Below are positions 39,701 through 51,700 of a DNA stretch of 64,000 nt, one piece after another. The stretch is from Sipunculus nudus. Lineage: Eukaryota; Annelida; Sipuncula; Golfingiida; Sipunculidae. Each line of letters begins with the position of its first letter. Position 1 is the first letter of the stretch. The notes under the pieces were generated by a model. It saw only the letters and a list, made by a program, of their open reading frames with translations. It made no database searches and had not been told where the DNA came from. The stretch is taken from the NCBI GenBank assembly GCA_026874595.1, contig CM049311.1, positions 52,829,676 to 52,893,675 on the forward strand, written 5' to 3'. Made by a program: the position numbers and the translations under genes.

Positions 39701-42700
39701 TCCTGCAAGCCTAAGTAAATTGTTTTTTTGCTGAATTTTGCTGACAATTCTACAATGTTTCTAGAGCCATAGTTGCATGCTTGTGACCCCAGCTGTTTTA
39801 TCACTGGTTGTGACCCCAGCTGTTTTATTACTGGTTGTGACCAAAGCTGTTTTATCACTGGTTGTGACCCCCACTGGTTCGGACCCTGACTGTTTTATCA
39901 CTGGTTGTGACCCCAGCTGTTTTATCACTGGTTGTGACCCCAGCTGTTTTATCACTGGCTGTGACCCCAGTTGTTTTATGACTGGTTCTGACCCTGGCTG
40001 TTTTATCACTGATTTAGACAACGGCTCAAGTGACCACTATAACACTGTACCTACCTGCTAGCTCTTGTTCCAGGGCTTTGGACACTTTATCTTTCTTCAC
40101 TGTGAACAACTCCTTGATCTGGGTGAGGAGCTCAGGGTTGTAGATAATATCCACTGGCTCTGAGTGAATCTTAAGCCTGTACAAAGTAAGAATAAAAGTG
40201 AATCTTAAGCCTGTACAAAGTAAGAATAAAAGTGAATCTGAAGCCTGTACAAAGTAAGAATAAAAGTGAATCTTAAACCTGTACAAAGTAAGAATAAAAG
40301 TGAATCTTAAGCCTGTACAAAGTATGAATAAAAGTGAATCTTGAGCCGGTACAAAGTAAGAATAAAAGTGAATCTTAAGCCTGTACAAAGTTAGAATAAA
40401 AGTGAATCTTAAGCCTGTACAAAGTATGAATAAAAGTGAATCTTGAGCCGGTACAAAGTAAGAATAAAAGTGAATCTTAAGCCTGTACAAAGTAGGAAAC
40501 AATTGTAAATCATATGCATAGATTTCGGAGTTAGTAAAAGAGCCTCCTGAGTTTGTACAAAATCACAAATAATGATCTGTCTACCTTTTGTTGAGGGATA
40601 ATTTTCCTAAAACTGGATATTTTTGAAGAATTTCATTGAAAACAACAAGTGCATGGAATGGGCTAACATCATCCAATCAACAGCTGTAAAATGTAACTAT
40701 TGTTAATCAACTAGGCAACAACAAGAGGGTTTCAGACATGCTGCACAGAACTTTCTCAGGTTTTTAATTAATGGGATTTCTTAAATTCTGTTGAAGATGG
40801 GTTCCCATGTTGTTAATTAGGTACACTCCTTAGGTTTCTCTTACAAATAATGTATTTAAATTAATCTGGTTGAAGTTAACTAAAGTTGAATAAAATATAT
40901 TTTATTCAAAACTGGTAGACACAAGTTGGTGGTAAAGGAATGTCACTGCACAATATTCCAAACCATGCAAGCAAAACATTACTCTGTGAGAATGGGTCTA
41001 TTTCCTTAAACTTAACATTTCAATTCAACTGACTATCATGTTAATGGAGTAGACTGAAAAAAGAAAGAAATGGATTTTTGTTTTGTGCTTACATTTTGTC
41101 ACTTGAATGAATTACTTAGTATATGATATGTTAACACCAGCTGGTATACCTGTAGTCAAACTGTCCCCTGAGGGGCCTCCTTTCATACACTAGCTGAAGG
41201 AGTTTACTTTTGGTGACGTCTTTGGCACCCTTCCCTTCTGGGCTGTTTCCTGCACTCACCACCTGGGGCGCCACTGAGCTCTTCACCAGCTCCCCGAAGT
41301 ATAGGTTGGAGTGACCTCCAGCCACAGATTCCTGTGGACCATACAATAATTCTTTTTTTTTCATTCAAGAATGCAACAAACTAATTCTGTCAGATAACCA
41401 GACTTTATATGATCATAAACTGTCTGAGAGCAAAGACAGGATCCAAGTTGGTGGTAAAACTGAAGAATATTGAAATCACCCCTAATATGAGAAGCTTATG
41501 GACCAACAAGCATTACTGTGTAATTTAGGGAGTCACATGTCACATGTTCATCTGAGACCAAAAAAGGGCTTTCACAAATAGTTTTCATATAATTAAGGTA
41601 GTTATCAGTTACCTTATAATTCCTTTGAAGAATTCGTCTGAACAAGAGTTCATACTGCTGTAACTGAAATGCCTTGTGGTTAAATTTAATTTTCCCATGG
41701 TTTATTTATTATCAGGAATACAATAAGAAAGTAAGAAAATTCAAATATTATATACTACATACTCTGGTCTGAGGAGCTATGAGGACTGGCAGCAAAGATC
41801 CTGGTGTCAGCTTGTCCCTGCAGTGACACCCTGCAACATCAAGGCTGAACTGGAAGCCACCAGAGCGGAGCCGAGACTGCAGGTCCATCTGTACCTCCGA
41901 ACACTCCACCTCCAGTAACACCTGAGACTCTGAACGCAAAGCGGAGGAAACTGAAATGATATATTTCTACTTCCATGGTTTAACAATCTGCCCGTGGGCC
42001 ATGATGCTCAGCTTAATTTGACATACATGTATTAATTATTAATGTTATGATCTTGTGAAAAAAATACTTGTTGAGAAACCTTCAACAATGGATAGAATGA
42101 CTTCTAGAGTGCTCAAAATTATACTTTTTGTCCATAGGCTTAAGAAATTAGAACACAGCGACCTTATTTATTTTTCCCGGTTTTGCATCAATGCATTAAC
42201 GCTGCTAATTGTTTATTTGTGTGAATGTTCCAAAGGCAGTGGCTCTAAAATGCCAACCTAGGCCTGTGTGCTTTATTGGTTAACGGACAATGAAACTTTT
42301 AGAGCAACCTTTACAACCGATCAGAGATCTAGAGCTAAACATTCATATAAAATCTCTGCAAATGAGTTAAAACCATTACACTGGAATGAAAGTATCTGAC
42401 ATAATGCACGTCTAGCTAAATAAACAGATTTCAGGCTAATTTTAACACCAGAAAGATAGCTCACTTTTTGACACTGGAGACACAGCTTGTGACGAGAGCT
42501 GGAAGGTTGCTGTGGTCAGCTGGAAGCTCAGGTGAGCGAATACTGTGTCGCGTTTCAGGAACGTGTTGTTCTCAGCAGAGTCTCCAATGACATCTCTGAT
42601 CTCTTGTTCTACAAATAGAGATTAGTAATGATGATGATATCATGTGTGGACATCAAAATTATGATCTGACACTGTGACATGAAAACAAGACATCAAATAG

Positions 42701-45700
42701 AGACATATGACTACAGTTCAGCAGGATTCAGAGTCAGCTGTGCTCAAGAGGATTTATGTCAATAATGAAGAATATCTACGCCATTCAAAATGATACTCAG
42801 TTCAATTGAATGGATATTCCTTAGAGGTGAAAGAAATATCTCAACAAAAAATAATATTTGAATTTGAGACAAGCATTATCTTCATCTTGTTATATCTCTG
42901 CCAGGTATCCAGGCAATGTATTTTCTGGTTGGTAAGTTTGTCTATTAGCCACAGTACCGTAAAAATATTGAACAGATTATGGTAAATATCTTGTAGTGTG
43001 TGTGTGTGTGTGTGGGGGGGGGGGGTACAGTGTGACACACCTAGAACAATCCATGAAATTTTAGAGGTAATCTAGATTACCATGATATATTTATAATTCA
43101 AAGCATCATTCACCATTGTTACAAAAGGCAATTCCTTTGTCCTGGATAGAGGCTGCCCATTCATTAGGTATTAGGGGCAGTGTTTGTTCTGTCCCTCACA
43201 AGGTGAACCTGTGTTATTGAGATGAGACATTGTGTACTACACATGAGAGTCTGACCAGAACCCACTACACAATCTACTTGGAATTATTTCTGTTAGTTAC
43301 AGCATTCCCCACATGAACAAGCAGTATTAATCTTTAACATATACCTAACATCTCCTCCGCAGGGCTTGGTGACCTAGGTGGCCGTTCTCCTGGTGTTTCT
43401 GTAGAGTCCTCTGTGGTCTCCATCGCAGCTATCTCAGTATCCTCATCCTCATGCTCCTCTCCATCTTCCTCTATCTTGGCCACTTTGGCCTGCGGTTCCT
43501 CAGGGTCCTGGGATGTGCTGTACCAGCCGCTCCAGCTAGGGAACCAGCGCTGGAACATCCCAACTTTCTGCTGGTCTTGTTCTTTAGTGGTGCTCTCCTG
43601 AGCAGCCTGCAGGTTTAATATGAGACTATATGTGGTATGTTATTTCTTTTTCATGTGTAAACTTGTCACAGTTTTATCATAATAATTTTACCAAAGTGAT
43701 AAATAACAAGGGACCTATGGGTCATGGTGCTAAGCTGAAAAATTTTAACAAATGCAAATATAACTGATGCAAAATATATATTCAGGGCTCAACATTAATG
43801 GTTAATGGCTTGCCTGGGGCAAGTGAAAGTTTCAGAAAACAGTGGAAGGGCAACTAGAAGTCTCCTCCTACTTGCCAGTCTGGCAAGTGGGTCAAACATA
43901 CACCTTTACCCAAGGAAAGGCTTGAAAAAGGATTTTTGTGTTCTTGAATACAATACAATCAATAATATTTGTAGGGCAAGTAAAACTTCATGAAGGGCAA
44001 GAAAAAGCTAGATGTTACTTGCCCTAATGGACAACTACTTTCAAAAGTTAATGTCGAGCCCTGATATTTCTATTTTTTTATATAAATTAGCACTTGAAAA
44101 GCTAAGAGGAAATAGCCTTGCTATCAAATACTAAATACAATGAAACCTTGTTGTGTCGAACTCAGTTAAGTCAAATTCCTGCATGTGTCGAAGTCGAACG
44201 TGGGGTCCCTGCAAGAAATAGTTTGAACCTTACTAATTTAACTCCACTTGTGGTGAAGTCGGATGTGTTGAAAAACCGGATGTGTCGAGGTGTTTTGTTG
44301 GTCCCTAGCTTATACTCCTATCACTTAACTGGAAGTCATGATTGGATAACAGTTGTACAGGGCCCGTCAATCATGATTAGGCCATGATGAACAGTCATAA
44401 TTATCAAGCGCGATGGCTCTGTCGACTCAAGGTCATGCAGCTTTAGTGTTTTGTCAACAGTTGGAGTAAAATGAGATCTATATCAGACTGACTCTAATTT
44501 ACCATAGAGTACGTTATACAGTATTACTGCTTCACTTTCATATTTTACGTGTCCTGTTTGCAATGGCATCGCGGCCTGCTAAGGGTAAGCTTGATGTAAA
44601 GACCATTGAGCAGAAGTACAAAGCACTGGTTGAAGTTGAAAGTGGTGGCAAGACCAAGGCAAAAACTGCAAAGGACTTCAACATCCACGCCAACACGCTG
44701 TGTACATGGATCAAAAATGCTGAGAAGATCAAGGTTAGTGCCTTTTTAAAGAAGATCTGATGTGTTAAACTGAAAATGATCTGAGCCAATCATTTATTGA
44801 ATTGTGTGCTTTTATACACGTACATGTTTATGCTCTTATTTCACTTTCTTGATTAACCTAATCCTACTTTTGGTGGGACTTGTGTGTTTTTTTTATTATT
44901 AATGAAAAAATGTACATAAAATCTGTGTTTTCTATACATGTACAGTATTTATCGATGTTAATCGAGGCTGAAGAGGTTGAATATAATGAACATCGTTTGT
45001 CTCGAAGTCCGGTTGTGTCGAAGTAAATTCACCAGTCCCTTCGACACAACGAGGTTTCACTGTACATGTTTGGCAAACTAATACTGTGCACTTTAACAAA
45101 CTATATCAAAGATACAGAAGCCTCTCATGATAAAATATAAAGTATCAGTATTTCATCTATGTGACAGTAATATGTGCATAAAATAACCACTCCACTGGGA
45201 ATGTATGAGCCCTTGTCAATTCTAGAATAAGGAGGAAAGTGGAGATTAGCTGAAGAATAAGGAAGGACCCATGGGTGACGGCGCTCATCTGTTACATATG
45301 ATCACAAAAAATTGATTTGGAAGAGGGGGTAGACAAATGCTAGTTTTGTGTGGTAATATAAGCTGTATATGACATGATGGTGTTTAACTCAAGTTATGTA
45401 AGATTTGGATATAGCTTAAAGTCAACTTTAATTGACTTAAAGTCAGCTGAGCTAATAACACACATTTAATTTATTCACTGAAATATAAATGCTGTAAAAA
45501 TGAAGGTTTTTCCTTAATTTCTAGAAGACACAAGTCACAGTTACCCAGTTTTTGGTCAGGTAGGAGAACTTGGGGACATCTAACTGTATGTAGACTTTTT
45601 GATTTGTAGGTCCAACTGTTTCCAAAGGTGCCTTGTTAACGAATGGCCAGACTGGAACTGGACTGACAGACAAAGGACCATCACTAAAGCTCAGATGACT

Positions 45701-48700
45701 TATAGTCAGTCAGCTGAGCTAAAAAGTATACTATATTGACAGTGGTATCATTCTAACTTTATCACGCAACTCATCTGTGGGTACACCTCAGATATGCCTG
45801 TTTTCATCTTGAAGAGCCAGGAAAGATGCCAATTGTGTCCTAAAGGAGGGTTCATTTTCCAAATTTTACTATAATTTCTGATAAATCTGACATTTTATTT
45901 GTGAACAGGCTACTGAAGCTCTATCTGTCAGGACCTAGGGGTCTAAAGCAGTCTCTTAAATTGGTCTAATCCACACTGTGGTTGCTGTGTGGCGTCAGAT
46001 CGTTATCTTTCATATGATATTTATAATATAAAATATTTAATTAAGTAAAATCTTGACTTTAACAGGGGATAACTGTTGTATCACACTAACAAACATAAAT
46101 TCATAAAGATGAATGACTATTTAACTATATGGAAATAACAGAATTCAAATTTACTTAATGTAGACACTAGTTACAGAATAACCTCACAGACACAGCAGTA
46201 ACTCTGTGACATCTCTACTGAGTGCTCTGATGTGAATATACCTGTTGCTGCTGCTCCTTCTGCACCCGCTCCATCGCCACCTCCCTCAGGTCCTTCAGCT
46301 CCTCAAACGTCAGCTCCTCCTCCACCTCCTCCATCAGCTTCTGTCAGGTGAAACACATCATACAGATAAAGATACAGAGGCGTAACACACTGTCATCAGT
46401 GAGATCACACATGAAAGAACACATAAATTTTTTAAGACAGTCGCTCATCTAATATTGCCTGTGATTAATCATAGTACAAGAAGTCTAAATATATAGTTGG
46501 TCAGGAATAAGCTTTACTTTTTTTTAATTGTAACTAGAATAAGGGTAGTCGACAAGCGACTATGTGTATCCGCCGAAATCAGAGTGGGACAGGTGAAGTG
46601 GGGTATATATTGAGTGGCAAGGGGAAATAGAGTGAGGTGTTTTGGATATTAGCATGGATGTCTGCAGCCCAAATGTGTATGTAGGTTGCGCCACCTACCA
46701 CAATATCAAGAAAGCTGTCCAAGTTGTATACATATGCAAAATTTTAGGCAGATATGTCAAACCACTAATTGTATGGGTGATTTTATCCCACAGCAGACAA
46801 ACAGACAGACACTGTGCAAAAATATTTGCTGGAAGCGCCACCAGTTTTGCGTATGATGAAGAGCTATGTGAGATCTATACACATGCAAAATTTTGGCCCA
46901 ATCAGTCAAACAGTTCCCGAGAAATGAGCTTGGATGTCTGCAGCGTGAACTTGAATATTGTTGGCTCCACCTGTCATAAAATCAAGAAAGCTGTCCTGGA
47001 TGTATAAGCCAGCAAAATTTTAGGTGGATAAGTCAAACCACTGCCGCGATATGAGTGATTTTATCACAAGGCAGATGAACAGATGGACGCTGTGCAAATA
47101 TGGTTGCAGGTGGCCCTACCAAATTTGTGTATGATGAAGAGCTATGTGAGATCTATACACATGCAAAATTTTGGCCCAATCAGTCAGACGGTTCCCGAGA
47201 TATGAGCTTGGATGTCTGCAGCATTAACGTGAATGTAGGTGGTGCCACCTGTCATAAATCAAGAAAGCTATGCAGGTTGCATACACATGCAAAATTTAGG
47301 TGGATAAGTCCAACCAATGCAGAGATATGAGTGATTTTATCCCAAGGCAGATGAACAGATGGACGCTGTGCAAAAACAGTTGCAGGTGGCGCCTCCATTT
47401 TTAGTGTACGTTTTAAAGCTATCCAAGGGCTACATTTTTGCAAAATTTTGAGCCTGATTGGTCTAACGGTTCCCGAGATAGGTGGGTTTATGTGTGGAAA
47501 CAGATGCACAAATGGACGTGAGACAGAGAGGAAAGGTCAGATGTCAACTGAAAATGTGGGTGCAGCAGTTCACATGTGACATGATCAAAATCCAGAATTT
47601 TAAAAAATTCCGCCCAGTGGTTACTGAGGAGTTCTCCGGAAACCTATTCGGAGGCGATGGTGGCGGTGGCAGCGGCCTCCAACTGAAAACATTGCATCCA
47701 CAAAAATCTGTTTTGGCGTATACAATTATATACGCACCATTGGAAGCCTTTATATGCATCAATTTATATTTCCAATATATACTGCTATGAAGTCCCAGTA
47801 CAAGTCATTCAGATCTTGCACAAGGGCTTATGGCCATGAACAATGTTCTAGGGGTGCATCCATAAGACTACAAACCTTGACTTTTCCTAATGATTTCCAA
47901 ACACTGTTCTGTGAGTACTTTTTATAAATACAGAATAAATAACTGTGACAGCATACCACTTGCTTTTAAAATTATTTATTTCTTAACCACACATAAAGGG
48001 AGAATGTAATCTTCATGTATGTAACTCAATTCATGGGGTAATTTTTAAATGACTGTCTCCCAAATAATACTTTAATATAATGTGATCTTCTTAATATATT
48101 TAACAACACATCCAGTTTACCTTCTGTTCCCTGGTGACGTACCGAGCCCCGACCGTGAGATGATGAGCGTACGCCTTCACATACTCTACATTGTTCTTGG
48201 CTCGTTTTGACAAGTATGCCAGGGTCAGTCGGCGCTCTTGCTCCTTTATCCTGTGAAGGTGACTACTGATGGCAAATAACCACCATTCTCGTGGGCTGAA
48301 AGAGGCCATAATGCATGATTATCACATACATTTAAGGTTGGGGCAATGAGTTATATGAAGCACTGTCACACTATTTCCAGGTGTACAGGCAAGGCCAGTA
48401 TATATAACAGCAGGTCCACTTCATGTACCATTTTGTCAAATTTTCATGTAAACTTTTTACTACATTGCATCAATTGCAACTTATTTACATTTTATATTCT
48501 GTTAAATCAGTTGAATGTCTAGATAATTTCCATGCTGTGTCTGACTTTCTCTGACTATAGTGAACATTACATGTGAGGTTACATGGTGAAATATACCAGT
48601 TATAATATACAGTTCAATGTCAATAAAAATTAAAAAAATATACTCCTTTGATGAAAATTGAATAAAAGTAATAGAAATGGTCCTTTATTTCTTCTTTAAG

Positions 48701-51700
48701 TAAGAGAACTGACTCACTGGTCATAATACATGTAAACAAAATGTCTCCACCTAGGTTCTACGTGCTATATTAAACTCAGTCTCATTATGTTTCTGGTAGA
48801 TTTTTCCAGATTATGCTAACTGGTCTGAAAACATGTCTGTACATTTACTGTCATCAGGATCAATATCAATGATGCGACATATATAAATAAATATGTTATA
48901 CACAATACATAAACAAAATAAAAAAATCCAATTTACCACAAAATAATTCTGAAACTTCACTGTATATTTACATTATCACACCATGAAAATTCAGACAGTG
49001 TGAAAAAGAATTATTTCAATAGAAAGTTGAAACTTTCTCTATCCAAATTAAATGAAGTATCTTCAAAGATACAAGGAACTAGAATATGGGAAGTCAACAA
49101 AGGACCATGTGTATCCACAAAATCAGAGTAGTATGGGTGAAAGGAGGCACTGATTGAGTAATAAAGGGAAATAAAATAAGATGTGTTGCATATAAGCATT
49201 GATGTCTGCTACATAAACATGATTGTAGGTGATGCCATTTGTCATTTGAATGAGAAAGCTATCCTAGATGTAAACATATACAGAATTTCAGGTGGATAAT
49301 TCAAAACACTGCTAAGATATGAATGTGAAGACGACTACTGATGGCAAATAACCATCCTTCTTGTGGGCTGAAAGAGGCCATTATGCATGATTATCACATA
49401 CATTTAAGGTTGGGGCAATGAGTAATATGAAGCACTGTCACACTATTTCCAGGTGTACAGGCAAGGCCAGTATATATAACAGCAGGTCCACTAGGCAGAT
49501 GAACAGATGGACAGCATGCAAATATTGTAGTAGGTTGGGCCACCAAGTTTGTATAAGCTGTCAAGCTATGCAAGAAATATACTCAGGCCAAATTTCAGGC
49601 CAATACCTAAAACCAGTCCTGAGATATTAGCATAGATGTCTGCCATGTTAACATATTTATAGGTGGCCCCACCTGCCAACTCAACAAACAAGGGACCCAT
49701 GGGTCACGGCGCTCAGCTGAAGTATGAAATTTTTGCAAATGCAAAATATTCTATTGTAATATTTTTCATTTATATAAGCATATGAGAACCTAAGAGGAAA
49801 GGGGCCTTCCTACTTGGCTATAGTAAAGTTCTAAATATATGATTGCAAACTAATACTCTGACAAGACTGTCATGAAGAAAAACAGTAAAAGTGTTGAGAT
49901 ACTGTAATGCATATGAAAAATTTAAGGATGGACAGGCAAGTGGACAGCATGGACTAATACCTTTATTTCACTTTCAAGGGAATAATGCATTTAAGTTTAT
50001 ATATAAGCCTATTTTTTTAAGCATATCAACTTTTCCATTAACAGTTTTTATCTGATTCATTTTTTTTTATTTACAACTTTTATAAATTTGTAATAAAAAA
50101 AACTGAAAATATAAGTTAAAATATTAGAATTCTAAGTTGCAATCATTATTTATCCTGAGTGTAGCTCATATTGAGTCATATTATGCATACACATATATTT
50201 TATTATTTTAAAATCACAAATGTTTAAACTGAAATTAAAAGAAAATAATGCCACAACATGGCATCTACAAGATTATTCCTTGAATCACTATTTAAAAGTT
50301 TTGCACATTGGAGTTTTCAGTACATGCTTAATTTTATTCACCGAAATAAAATAAAAGATTCAGTAAATTTGATAAAATAAAAACATCTTTTCAAATAAAA
50401 TATACTCACTGTTGGTTGAATGAGGGAAAAACAAAATCATTGTGCTAATTACTATCTCGGCTATAATTTATTACTGATATTAATAGTCAATTTCACATCT
50501 GGTGAAGTTTTTACTCTTCTGAAGTAAGAATTTACTTATCTGATAAACATCCACACTTTCATAGCAATACATCACTTTGTACACACAATTAAATGTACAC
50601 TTTAATCATTGTAACCCTGGTGGTACAATTCAAAATCTAAAATGTAGCATAGCCAGAAATAAAAAAAAATACAGAAAATTATAACATTCATCTAGTTAAT
50701 GCACCATCTGGGGGGGGGGGAGTGCAGGGCAGAGTGGAAGCAAGCTAGTAGTGGCCAAGCTGGGCCAAGGCAAGCTGCCTGGGGTGGGTTACATAATGCA
50801 AGTGAAGGCTGTGTTACTAGGTGGGCTAGATGTAAACAACACTTGACATGGTGTATGAAAACTTGAATAAAAGCTACTCTTTTCAATCAATTCCTTTGAA
50901 ATTTCAGATTTTAAAAGATTAAATCCTTATGTATATATGCTCTGAAAATTAAATCAACAGTGCTTACTGGGAAAAAATGTGCCATTGCCAAAGTTGGACA
51001 AAACTTAAGGTATTACTTATTTATTTATGCTAGTAACTTGAAAAATTTGCAAAATTCAGATCTAATTTTGGGTAAACCATTGAATCTTGATTAAGTTATA
51101 CTCCTGAAAAAGTCTCCAGCTTCAGCAATTCTCATGTTAGGTGAGTAAATATATTTCCTGATTTTTTTTAAAATTGCATTATATTTGGGCCCATAACTTC
51201 AAAATAATACCTAATACTGACCTAATTTTTGGTATGTTCATAGAAAATGTATGGAATAATATGAATCCTAAATATGATCTAAAACAGATCAGTGGTTTTG
51301 ACATTAGGCAGCCTTGAAATGTTACAATGGCTTTTTTTATGGAAAACGGGGGTTTTTCCTTAATATCTCAAAGGAATGTAGTCCTAATGACCCAATTTTC
51401 GGTATGGTATGAGATTTTTGGGACATATAATGGTATGCAAAATTTTGGATATGTAGGACCAACGGTTTTAAAATGTGCCCTGTTAACAGAAGGACGGCCA
51501 GACGGCAGGACGACGGACAAAGGACCACGACTATAGCTCAGATGACTTACAGTCAGCTGAGCTAAAAATCTATCCAAGATGTATACACATGCAAAATTTG
51601 AGGCAGATAAGTCAAACCACTGCCAAGATATGAGAAATTTTTACCCTACACATACAAACAGATGGACACCATGCAAAAATAGTTGCAGGTGAGGCCACCA

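Larger units (their letters stand above)
43703..45110 (+). mobile_element. Repeat family A, copy 5 (two insertions inside, 3' part lost)
   Basis: It starts ACAAGGGACCTATGGGTCAT and follows the copy at 49684 (TTTAACAAATGCAAATA, AGCTAAGAGGAAATAGCCTT, GGCAAACTAATACTGTG) with interruptions at 43783-44063 and 44138-45062. Similarity fades after about 45110. Confidence 0.7.
43607..46241. other. VPS13D intron 11: family A copies with two DNA transposons inside
   Basis: 43703 to about 45110 is family A copy 5 carrying a MITE and a Tigger remnant. 45258-45724 is a short family A copy 6. 45725-46241 is unique. Confidence 0.75.

Noticed and set aside
39777-40502. Overlapping ORFs on both strands (86, 94 and 158 codons)
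   Set aside because: Artefacts of the 27-bp and 34-bp arrays; only the exon 16 part is real coding sequence.
46642-47790. + strand ORFs of 121, 76 and 102 codons
   Set aside because: They track the tandem internal units of repeat family D and have no splice or family support.
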